From assembly GCA_038223055.1 (NCBI GenBank), contig JBBRHF010000217.1:1-6291 (forward strand): DNA of 6,291 bases, in the 5' to 3' direction. The position numbers and the translations under genes are program-made. Positions 1 to 5,644 of the stretch are shown here, piece by piece. Origin of the DNA: JBBRHF01 sp038223055 (GTDB lineage Bacteria > Actinomycetota > Actinomycetes > JACCUZ01). Position 1 is the first letter of the stretch; every line of letters begins with the position of its first letter. The notes beneath the pieces were generated by a model that made no database searches, was not told the DNA's origin, and worked only from the letters and a program-made list of their open reading frames with translations.

Positions 1-1341
1 CGCGACGGCGCCCAGCCCCATGCTGAGCGAGCCGTTGGACTCCGGCGCGATCAGGGCGGTGGCAAGCCCGGCAACCCCGAGAGCGGCGATGACGGCGCCG
101 ATGGTGGTGCGGGTGCGCAACGACTTGTCGGGCGCCGTGGCCTCGCGCATGGCCTCGACCGGGGCGGTCAGGGCGGCGCGGCGGGCCGGACCGGCGGCCG
201 CGACGACGGCCACGACGGTGCCGATGACCAGGGAGATGACCATGGTGGAGCCGTCCAGCGGGATCGACCCGGACAGGTCCATCCCGACTTTCTCGAACCC
301 GATCCGGATCAACGAGACCAGCCCGAGGCCGGCGGCGATGCCCAACGCGGACCCGGCCAGGCCAACGACGGCGGCCTGGATGAGGATCGAGGCGAACACC
401 TGGACCGGGGAAGCACCCACGGCGCGCAGCAGCGCGAACTCGCGCATCCGCTGGCGCACCGACATCGAGAACGTGTTGGAGATGATGAACGCGCCCACGA
501 ACAGCGAGATCCCTGCGAAGACGAGCATGAAGGTCTGCACGAACCCGAGCTGGCCCTCGATGTCGGTTCGGGCCTCGGCGCGCATCCCGTCACCGGTCAG
601 GGCCTCTGCGGCGGCAGCCGCCTTCTCGTGCGCGAGCACGGGGGTCAAGTCAGCGACCAGGTCGGCCTGCGTCAACCCCGGGCTGGCGTAGACCGAGATC
701 GTGGACACCATGCCGTCCGGGGAGTAGGCCGTGGTCGCGGTCTTCACGTCGAGGAACACGATCGTGGCCCCAGCCATCGGGGCGCCCAGGGGGACCTCGC
801 CCACGACGCGCACGTGCTGGATGACTCCGGCCACCACGGCCCGGGTCCGGTCGCCCACAGCCAGGGCGGAGGAGGCCAGGGTCGCAGACTCAAGTGCGAT
901 CTCGCCCGGCCCGCTCGGGGCGCGTCCGGCCACGACCCGCACGGTCGTGTCATCGGCGTACAGGGCCATGGCGAAGCTGGGCGATTGGGTGGACTGCACC
1001 GCGGTGCCGTCCGCCCCGACCAGCACGATCGGGCCGGAGATGTCCGCGAACGCCTTGTCCACCCCGGGTGCCCCCGCGATGGTGGCGGCGAGGGAGGCCG
1101 GGACGGTGTTGCGGGTCTGCCCGGTCGTGCCGGTCATGCTGTTCCCGGCCACCGGGTCGGCGCCGCGCACGTAGGCGTCGGCGGGCATGGAGGACTCCAC
1201 GATCCCGTCGAACGTCGAGCTCATCATCGTGCGCAGCGAGAAGGTGCCGGCCACGAACGCGACCCCGAGGGTGACGGCCAGGACAGAGAGGATGAACCGG
1301 ACCAGGTGCGCGCGGATCCCGCGCAACGCGACGCGGCGCAT
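1..1341 (-). CDS. FtsX/MacB-type ABC transporter permease (partial, C-terminus beyond window)
   Basis: Membrane subunit of an ABC exporter, working with the ATPase encoded just upstream. The reading frame is open for 447 codons from the ATG at 1341-1339 to the window edge, so the C-terminal part is missing. Actinobacterial members with two FtsX domains are usually about 800-850 residues. Residues about 13-33 form a first membrane helix, followed by a large extracytoplasmic region (about 37-262) of the MacB periplasmic-core type. Helices follow at about 266-290, 313-340, 366-383 and 412-432. The stretch RQRMREFALLRAVGAS (296-311), between helices two and three, is the hallmark FtsX cytoplasmic segment that contacts the ATPase. 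The start overlaps the ATPase stop by one base (TGATG on the minus strand), so the two are translationally coupled. Such pairs export lipids, peptides or drugs, or release lipoproteins; the substrate here is unknown. The family call is secure, the substrate is not. Confidence 0.93.
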   Translation of the reverse strand, partial: MRRVALRGIRAHLVRFILSVLAVTLGVAFVAGTFSLRTMMSSTFDGIVESSMPADAYVRGADPVAGNSMTGTTGQTRNTVPASLAATIAGAPGVDKAFADISGPIVLVGADGTAVQSTQSPSFAMALYADDTTVRVVAGRAPSGPGEIALESATLASSALAVGDRTRAVVAGVIQHVRVVGEVPLGAPMAGATIVFLDVKTATTAYSPDGMVSTISVYASPGLTQADLVADLTPVLAHEKAAAAAEALTGDGMRAEARTDIEGQLGFVQTFMLVFAGISLFVGAFIISNTFSMSVRQRMREFALLRAVGASPVQVFASILIQAAVVGLAGSALGIAAGLGLVSLIRIGFEKVGMDLSGSIPLDGSTMVISLVIGTVVAVVAAAGPARRAALTAPVEAMREATAPDKSLRTRTTIGAVIAALGVAGLATALIAPESNGSLSMGLGAVA

Positions 1342-2195
1342 CAAGAGCCGGCCGACACGAGCGCTGCGCCGTGTGCGTCCAGGTGGGCGTCGTCGTGGGC
1401 GTCGTCGTGTGGTGTGGCGCCCAGGGAGCCCAGAACCTCGAGCACTGAGGCCTGGGTCGGGTTGGTCAGCTCGGCGACGAGCAGGCCGTCGGCGAGGAAC
1501 AGGACTCGGTGGGCGTAGGTGGCCGCGCGGGGGTCGTGGGTGACCATGACCACGCTCTGGCCGAGGTCATCGACCGAGCGGCGAAGAAAACCCAATAACT
1601 CGGTGGAGGACGTCGAGTCCAGGTTCCCGGTCGGCTCGTCGGCGAAGATCACCGCCGGCTTGGCGACGAGCGCCCTCGCGCACGCCACGCGCTGCTGCTG
1701 CCCACCGGACAGCTCGGCCGGGCGGTGGTGCAGACGGGGCTTGAGGCCGACCGCGGCCACGATCGCGTCGAAGTGCGCCCGGTCGACCGGGCGGCGGGCG
1801 ATATCCAGCGACAGCGTGATGTTCTCCGCCGCGGTCAGGGTGGGAACTAGGTTGAACGCCTGGAAGATGAACCCAAGCCTCGTCCGGCGAAGCCGGGTTA
1901 GTTGGCGCTGGTTCATCCGCCCGACGTCCTCCCCGTCAATCACCACGGTGCCCGCGGTGACCGTGTCCAGCCCGGCCATGCAGTGCATCAGCGTGGACTT
2001 GCCGGACCCGGACGGACCCATGATCGCGGTCAGCTCACCGCGGGCGAAGTCGACGTCGATCCCCGCGAGGGCCTGCACCGTCATCTCCCCCGTGCCGTAG
2101 GTCTTCACCAGGCCCCGCGCGGAGGCGATCACCGATGAGGCGGAAACCATCTCGGCGTGGATGTCGCGAGAGGTGGTGGTCAGGTTGCTGGTCAT
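1341..2195 (-). CDS. ABC transporter ATP-binding protein, MacB/LolD type
   Basis: Cytoplasmic ATPase of 284 residues that powers the adjacent FtsX-type permease. All nucleotide-binding motifs are intact: Walker A GPSGSGKST (60-68), Q-loop Gln112 in IFQAFNLVP, signature LSGGQQQR (162-169), Walker B VIFADEP with catalytic Glu187, D-loop NLDS (191-194) and switch His220 in MVTHD. The FQAFNLVPTLTAAEN and DEPTGNLDS segments are typical of the LolD/MacB group, which pairs with FtsX permeases. The ATG at 2195 has AGGA five bases upstream; Met16 is a possible later start that would still leave the ATPase fold whole. Family members usually end about 225-250 residues in. This one carries a C-terminal extension with an Asp/His-rich run (about 263-275) encoded by a 12-base tandem repeat. 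It lies 129 bases after tetR on the same strand, so co-transcription and control by that repressor are likely but inferred. Confidence 0.95.
   Translation of the reverse strand: MTSNLTTTSRDIHAEMVSASSVIASARGLVKTYGTGEMTVQALAGIDVDFARGELTAIMGPSGSGKSTLMHCMAGLDTVTAGTVVIDGEDVGRMNQRQLTRLRRTRLGFIFQAFNLVPTLTAAENITLSLDIARRPVDRAHFDAIVAAVGLKPRLHHRPAELSGGQQQRVACARALVAKPAVIFADEPTGNLDSTSSTELLGFLRRSVDDLGQSVVMVTHDPRAATYAHRVLFLADGLLVAELTNPTQASVLEVLGSLGATPHDDAHDDAHLDAHGAALVSAGS
1383..1409. repeat. 12-bp tandem repeat inside the ATPase gene
   Basis: The unit GTGGGCGTCGTC occurs twice in perfect tandem (1383-1394 and 1395-1406), followed by the first three bases of a third copy. On the minus strand it encodes repeated Asp-Asp-Ala-His units near the C-terminus of the ABC ATPase. 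Being a multiple of three, copy-number change would lengthen or shorten the tail without a frameshift. Confidence 0.85.
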
Positions 2196-2254
2196 GCCCG
2201 TCCTGTCTGAAGGTGTCGTGAGTCGTGTGGGGAGTGGTGTGCGGAGTCATCGCC

Positions 2255-2274
2255 CCCGCATGTGGGCGTGCGGG
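2255..2274. other. Small hairpin in the tetR-ATPase spacer
   Basis: CCCGCA (2255-2260) and TGCGGG (2269-2274) form a 6-bp perfect stem with an 8-base loop in the 129-base spacer between the tetR stop and the ATPase start. There is no run of T on either side, so it is not a convincing terminator. In an operon transcript it could cause partial attenuation or act as a processing site. No clear second promoter is visible in the spacer. Confidence 0.3.
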
Positions 2275-2324
2275 ATCCATCCGGGTGCTGCGGGGTGCGG
2301 AAGGGGTGGTCCGGGGTGGCGGCG

Positions 2325-2954
2325 TCAGTCGGGGGCGGCGCCGAAGCGGGCCAGGACCAGGTCCAGGGCCGCACGCGCGTAGCCAGGGTCGATCGGATCG
2401 CCGGTGATGAGCAGGCAGAAGTACAGGGGACCGGCGAGGGTGTTGAGCACGAGGTCGACGTCGGTCTCGGTGGAGAGTTCACCGCGCGCAATCCCGCGCT
2501 CGACCGCTGACCGCCAGTGCCGTCGATTGGGTTCGATGATCAAGGTGCGGTAGCTGGCGGCGAGCACCGAATCGGCGGCCATCTCCGCCACCAGGCCCGG
2601 GAGCACCCGCCCCAGCGGCGTCCGGGTCAGGACACTGATCAGCGCCTCAGTGAGGGCAAGCAGGTCGCCGGCGGCGCTGCCCGAGTCGTGGTCTTTTCCG
2701 GGGCGCATCTGGGTCACCATCGCCTCGACGACGAGCTGGGACTTCTGCGCCCAACGGCGGTAGATGGCCGGTTTGCTCACCCCCGCACGCCGGGCGACCT
2801 CGGCGACGGTCACCCGGACGTAGCCGACCTCAGAGAGCAGCTCGATCGTGGCCCGCAGGATCGCCTGATCCATGTCCGGGTCGCGGGGGCGTCCCCGGTC
2901 ACTGCCGCGACCACCCGGGCGGCGCGGCGCCAACTCCGACTCCGACTCTGACAT
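2325..2954 (-). CDS. TetR/AcrR-family transcriptional regulator
   Basis: DNA-binding repressor of 209 residues, a normal length for the family. A charged, flexible N-terminus (SESESE, then Arg/Gly-rich) precedes the TetR HTH domain (about residues 28-75). The recognisable core is AEVARRAGVSKPAIYRRW (51-68), with AIYRRW as the usual end of the recognition helix. The rest (about 80-209) is a helical ligand-binding and dimerisation region that I think resembles the TetR_C_11 type. The frame is open back to 3320, but ATG 2954 is chosen because the predicted promoter and operators end just upstream and the extra 122 residues look like non-coding translation. Its ribosome site is weak (GAGAG nine bases upstream, or a closer TTGGA). 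It lies first in a same-strand cluster with the ABC ATPase and permease, so it probably represses itself and the exporter. The ligand is unknown. Confidence 0.92.
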   Translation of the reverse strand: MSESESELAPRRPGGRGSDRGRPRDPDMDQAILRATIELLSEVGYVRVTVAEVARRAGVSKPAIYRRWAQKSQLVVEAMVTQMRPGKDHDSGSAAGDLLALTEALISVLTRTPLGRVLPGLVAEMAADSVLAASYRTLIIEPNRRHWRSAVERGIARGELSTETDVDLVLNTLAGPLYFCLLITGDPIDPGYARAALDLVLARFGAAPD

Positions 2955-2977
2955 GAGGTCCAACTCTCTATTGCGGA

Positions 2978-2997
2978 TCTGTTGGTAACGTAACAGA
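2978..2997. promoter_or_regulatory. Second inverted repeat over the tetR -10, possible operator O2
   Basis: TCTGTT (2978-2983) and AACAGA (2992-2997) form an imperfect 20-bp dyad that covers the predicted -10 and the region just before the likely transcription start. Its left half (CTGTTGGTAAC, 2979-2989) matches the middle of the first operator (CTGTTAGTTAC, 3016-3026) at nine of eleven positions. This suggests a second, weaker site for the same repressor. Confidence 0.45.
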
Positions 2998-3015
2998 CTT
3001 CTCAGCGTTCCGCAA
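2987..3015 (-). promoter_or_regulatory. Predicted tetR promoter (-35/-10)
   Basis: On the minus strand, TTGCGG (3015-3010) and TACGTT (2992-2987) are separated by exactly 17 bases. They match the most conserved positions of a housekeeping sigma-70-type promoter (TTG of the -35; T, A and final T of the -10). Transcription would begin near 2980, leaving a leader of about 26 bases before the ATG at 2954. The stretch is clearly less GC-rich than its surroundings. Inferred from sequence only. Confidence 0.55.
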
Positions 3016-3031
3016 CTGTTAGTTACGGAAC
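3007..3031. promoter_or_regulatory. 25-bp palindrome, probable TetR operator O1
   Basis: The arms GTTCCGCAACT (3007-3017) and AGTTACGGAAC (3021-3031) are reverse complements except at one position, around a 3-base centre GTT. It covers the predicted tetR -35 element (3010-3015). Length, symmetry and position are those of a classic TetR-dimer operator that blocks RNA polymerase, so this is the best candidate binding site for the regulator at 2325-2954. Confidence 0.7.
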
Positions 3032-3299
3032 TTGTAGTAGTGGTGTTGCTCTCAAGAGCGGCAGCGACGTCGGGCTGCCCAAGGTCCGGCGCTCGGCTGC
3101 GAGGACCGGGGGCAGCGATCTGATCGATCGTGTCGACATCAGCGCGCTGCGCATCTGCTCGGCGCCGGCCGCATCGGGTTCGCCGAGCCACGCGGGGGAT
3201 CAGACCCTTGCCTTTGGGGAGTGCCGCGCAGCTCGAGCGTGAGCCTCCGGGCTTGTAGGCGGGCCGCTCAAGATCGGTGGCGGGCAGTCGCGAGGCCAA

Positions 3300-3364
3300 C
3301 GTGATCGAGCGGGAATCCACCGTCGGACACTCCAGCGCCGACGCGAAACCAGCGCTCGATCACG
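3300..3364. repeat. 12-bp perfect inverted repeat, 41-base spacing
   Basis: CGTGATCGAGCG (3300-3311) and CGCTCGATCACG (3353-3364) are exact reverse complements across 41 bases. No gene that clearly uses it lies next to it. It could be a pair of regulator half-sites, a stem in a transcript, or the termini of a tiny mobile relic. No target-site duplication is apparent at its edges. Confidence 0.6.
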
Positions 3365-3467
3365 ACGGCTTCGCGGCCATCGGCCCCCCGGAACCGGCCA
3401 TATCCTCGCCCCGAGAGCGCCGAGTCCCACCAGCGCACGGCGACACTGGGCACAAGCCTCATCGTCA

Positions 3468-3490
3468 CCGAAAAGTGTCGACAGTTTCGG
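3468..3490. repeat. Palindromic element centred on TGTCGACA
   Basis: The 8-bp palindrome TGTCGACA (3476-3483) is flanked by a G/G mismatch and then by AAA/TTT and CCG/CGG. Together they give CCGAAA at 3468-3473 and TTTCGG at 3485-3490 with one bulged A. The A/T-rich arms stand out from the GC-rich surroundings. It could be a protein-binding dyad or an element end; no function is assignable. Confidence 0.45.
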
Positions 3491-3569
3491 CGTGCCACAA
3501 AAGGCGCCTCCAGCCTCACACCCGGACTCGGCCAGCCCCGCGCCTGGCACCGCCACTTCCGTCGGCGTC

Positions 3570-3760
3570 GGGCACGGTCGACGCCCGTGTCGTCGGTGAT
3601 CTTGACGCCAGCGACGTCAAGTTCGCCGCGCTTTCCCCGCTCTGGCAAACAGACACCGCGGCAACCATCGCCACCGCCAAGCCGGTCGACGACACCACCC
3701 GCGTCACCGCCCGGGCCGAGTTCCTCGCGGGCGTTCCGCCGAAGGACTGCGCCAGAAACG
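3570..3760 (+). pseudogene. Coding-like remnant of an unidentified protein
   Basis: In the frame where codons begin at 3571, 3574 and so on, the stretch from about 3570 to 3760 shows strong G/C third positions (roughly 50 of 57 codons by eye). The composition is protein-like and includes the segments DARVVGDLDASDVKFAAL and TRVTARAEFLAGVPP. Before and after it, the same open frame loses this bias and becomes Arg/Pro-rich. I do not recognise the family. No good start codon with a ribosome site precedes it and no natural end follows, so a decayed internal fragment is the most likely reading. Chance bias in GC-rich DNA, or a shadow of another frame, is the main alternative. Confidence 0.3.
3601..3621. 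repeat. 7-bp inverted repeat CTTGACG/CGTCAAG
   Basis: CTTGACG (3601-3607) and CGTCAAG (3615-3621) are perfect reverse complements around a 7-base loop. It lies inside the coding-like remnant, so it may be coincidental codon content. Without a T run it is not a terminator. Confidence 0.3.
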
Positions 3761-3856
3761 CACGGCACCCAGCCGCCGAAGAAGGGCTATGCGCTTTCAC
3801 GGTCCGTTCAACCTCCCGCACTCGCACGGCGGCACATCCTGCTCAACTCCGGGGAG

Positions 3857-4600
3857 GCGCTGGCTGACATCGACGAGGCCGGCCTGAACGATGTCGTGGC
3901 CGCCGTGCGCCGCACCGGCGGGACCGCCGAGGGTTGCGTCCTGGACGTGACCGATGCCGGGGCCGGCTACCAGTGGGCCGAGGCGACCGCGGACCGGCCC
4001 GGCGGGGTGCACATGATCTGGAACGTGGCCGGGGTCATCAACGCTGGTGACGTGCCGGCCTCCAGCCTCGCCGACATCCAGCGGCTGCTCGCGGTCGACT
4101 TCTGGGGCGTCGTGCACGGCACGAAGGCCTTCCTGCCCCACGTCATCGCGTCCGGTGACGGGCGGGTCGTGAACGTGTCCAGCGCGTTCGGGCTGCTCAG
4201 CGCGCCGGCCTACGGCGGCTACAACGCGGCCAAGTTCGCGGTACGCGGATGGACCGACGCGCTGCGCCAGGAAATGCGCCTGGCCGGGCATCCGGTGTCG
4301 GTGACCTGCGTCTACCCGGGCGAAGTCCGCACGCCGATCATGGACAACAGCACCAGCGCGGCCGGCGCCGAGGACGCACGTCGACGCCGCGAGACGTTCA
4401 ACACCCGGGTGGCCCGCACCGAGCCCGACCGGGCCGCAGCGCTGATCCTGCGCGGGGTCGCCGCTCGCCGACCGCGGGTGCTCGTCTGCGCCGACGCTCA
4501 CCTCGCCGATCTCCTTGCCCGAATCACCGCCACCGGCTACGAGCGGTGGCTGCCCGCGGCACAGCAACTGATCAGCAAAGCGAAGGGCAGCCACGGGTGA
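3857..4600 (+). pseudogene. Short-chain dehydrogenase/reductase (SDR), N-terminally truncated
   Basis: Family members reduce or oxidise carbonyl/hydroxyl groups with NAD(P)H. Clear SDR sequence begins abruptly at ALADIDEAGL, which corresponds to the end of the second beta strand. The preceding 30 or so residues, including the TGxxxGIG dinucleotide-binding loop, are absent. The frame continues upstream to a GTG at 3587, but its first 90 residues are Pro/Ser/Arg-rich and unrelated. Retained are catalytic Ser (codon 4181, VNVSS), Tyr (4220) and Lys (4232) in YNAAK, and FWGVVHGTKAFLPH. The usual NNAG motif reads WNVAG, and the tetrad Asn (normally VNFWG) is Asp (codon 4097). Without the cofactor loop it should be inactive as an oxidoreductase. 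It stops 37 bases before the sensor gene on the same strand. A start beyond the junction cannot restore the fold, so I call it a pseudogene. Confidence 0.8.
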
Positions 4601-4607
4601 TCACCCG
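4594..4607. repeat. 14-bp perfect palindrome over the SDR stop codon
   Basis: CGGGTGATCACCCG is a perfect palindrome with no central spacer and contains the SDR stop codon TGA (4598-4600). It lies about 30 bases before the sensor gene start, so it could be a regulator site for that gene. With no loop it would not make a stable RNA hairpin. A coincidence of stop-codon context is also possible. Confidence 0.4.
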
Positions 4608-4611
4608 CTGT

Positions 4612-4637
4612 CAGTAGCAGGGTGTCTACTGTCGCGC
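4612..4637 (+). promoter_or_regulatory. Start region of the sensor gene, possibly leaderless
   Basis: The ATG at 4638 has no purine-rich ribosome site in the preceding 20 bases. TACTGT (4627-4632) fits a TAnnnT -10 hexamer placed so that transcription could begin at or within a base or two of the start codon, as in the leaderless genes common in actinobacteria. It lies within a CAGTAG/CTACTG dyad (4612-4617 and 4626-4631). No good -35 is visible. Suggestive only. Confidence 0.3.
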
Positions 4638-5585
4638 ATGGCGCACTGGCTGCTCATCGAAACCTTCGGACCTGATTCGGCAGAGCCGACCGTCATCGGG
4701 GTCGGGAACACCCCGCGCAAGATGGTGCCGCTGCGGACCTTCTTACGCGGCCAGTCCTCGGCCGTCATCGAAGAAGCGGTGGCCTGGGTACGACGAACGG
4801 CAACGCCCATCGATGTGGTCAGCAAGGGCCGCAGGCTCATCGCCGAGCCGCTCAGGACGTTTGCCGGAAACGTGCACGGTGTCCGCGCCTGGACCGGAGC
4901 AGCAACCGAGGACGTCCCGCAGCGACCGCCGGCCGGCGCCTGGCAGTTCAACCTCACCACCGACAAGATCGCCGGATCCGACGACCTGCTTGATCTGTAC
5001 GGCGTCCCAGCAGCGGATCGTCGCTCCGAACGCAACACCGCCGAAGCGTTCAGCCGGCTCATCACCAACGCCGACGAATCAGCCGCCCTGGTCACCATCG
5101 TGCAAGCCCAACCCGGCGCCGAGCACCGTGCGACCTGGACCGTGCGGCGCGACGACGGCGACCTGCGCGCGGCCCACTTCTCCTGCCGGGCCATCGCGGA
5201 AACCGGCGCACACGGCGCCGCCGAGGTGATGCTGCGAGGCATCACCCACGACATCGGCCCGGCCGCAACGACGCCGAGCGCACCACCAGCGGTGGTCCTG
5301 GCTCAACAGGTGCTCGCCGGCCTCGCCGAGCCCGGCACACACCGCGCGATCGTCAACCTCACAACGCTGCGGCTGCTCCGATGGGTCACCGGGGATGACC
5401 CGGCACCTGGAATCGCCTGGGAACACGACCCAGGCGACCCGATCAGCCACTGGATCCATCCCGAAGACCTGCCCGCGGCGCAGACCATGGCCGCCGGTCT
5501 CGCCAAGGGAAAAACCAGCGCCACGCTGCGGTTCAGGACGACCCAGCGCACCTGGCGCAACGTCCCCGTGGTGGCGCACCTGGCG
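4638..5585 (+). CDS. PAS/GAF-type triple sensor-domain protein (Rv3651-like), C-terminus disrupted
   Basis: Soluble sensor-like protein with no enzymatic motif. Residues 1-88 (opening MAHWLLIETF; RRLIAEPLRTFAG, then GVRAWTG) look like the first GAF-like domain. Residues about 98-208 (AWQFNLTTDKIAGSDDLLDLYGV, ATWTVRRDDGDLRAAHF, LRGITHDIG) read as a PAS fold with its His-Asp-Ile end. Residues about 217-316 (WIHPEDLPAAQTMAAGLAKG) are the third domain. From memory this matches the actinobacterial family of M. tuberculosis Rv3651, about 345 residues; that protein is described as a triple sensor-domain protein of unclear signal. Resemblance stops after VVAHLA (about residue 316). The frame stays open to a TAA at 6126-6128, but the extra 180 residues are Cys/Arg/Pro-rich and overlap the next gene in another frame, so I end the recognisable gene near 5585. 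Whether the shortened protein folds is unclear. Confidence 0.75.
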
Positions 5586-5589
5586 CAAC
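5546..5589. repeat. 16-bp direct repeat at the end of the sensor gene
   Basis: GCGCACCTGGCGCAAC occurs at 5546-5561 and again, perfectly, at 5574-5589. The copies start 28 bases apart, which is not a multiple of three. The second copy coincides with the point where family resemblance of the sensor protein ends. Removing one 28-base unit would move the reading frame to the TAG at 5602-5604. It may be the scar of a small tandem duplication or template switch. Confidence 0.75.
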
Positions 5590-5613
5590 CGTCGAAATTC
5601 ATAGAGACGCACT

Positions 5614-5644
5614 GGTGCGGGACCGGGCGTGCCGGCCCCGCACC
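5614..5644 (+). terminator. Strong hairpin after the sensor gene, possible terminator
   Basis: GGTGCGGG (5614-5621) pairs with CCCGCACC (5637-5644). After one A/C mismatch, CCGG (5623-5626) pairs with CCGG (5632-5635), leaving a 5-base loop. This is a 12-bp GC-rich stem. There is no T run after it, so a textbook intrinsic terminator is not shown, but U-poor hairpins are often proposed as terminators in actinobacteria. It sits 28 bases beyond the last recognisable sensor codon. Confidence 0.45.

Larger units (their letters stand above)
3032..3856. other. Gene-poor region with inverted repeats
   Basis: About 825 bases between the tetR operator and the first recognisable SDR codon. Frames are open on both strands, but their products are rich in Arg/Pro/Ser without family resemblance, as expected for non-coding GC-rich DNA. 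Exceptions are one coding-like plus-strand stretch at about 3570-3760 and three inverted repeats, which are listed separately. No divergent gene is found opposite tetR, where TetR targets are often located. The mixture of open but unrecognisable frames and dyads suggests decayed or rearranged DNA. Confidence 0.5.

Noticed and set aside
20..1518. Long plus-strand open frames (20-691, 628-1518, 731-1174 and 1187-1543).
   Set aside because: They are antisense shadows of the permease and ATPase genes; only the minus-strand translation shows membrane helices and ATPase motifs.
2955..3320. N-terminal extension of the TetR protein to a start at 3320 (331 residues).
   Set aside because: The extra 122 residues have no family resemblance and would run through the predicted promoter and both operators; the ATG at 2954 gives normal TetR length.
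3300..3621. The inverted repeats in this region as ends of one insertion sequence.
   Set aside because: The three dyads are unrelated to each other, no transposase lies between them and no flanking target duplication is visible.
3200..3827. Minus-strand open frames in the gene-poor region as candidate transposase remnants.
   Set aside because: No DDE, HTH or other transposase motif could be seen, and composition looks like random GC-rich translation.
3277..3867. A full 196-residue plus-strand gene starting with GTG at 3277.
   Set aside because: No ribosome site and Arg/Pro/His-rich, non-coding-like composition except for about 60 codons, which are listed as a possible relic.
3797..4594. A 265-residue minus-strand open frame opposite the SDR.
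   Set aside because: Shadow frame of the SDR fragment; the plus strand carries the conserved YNAAK and VNVSS motifs.
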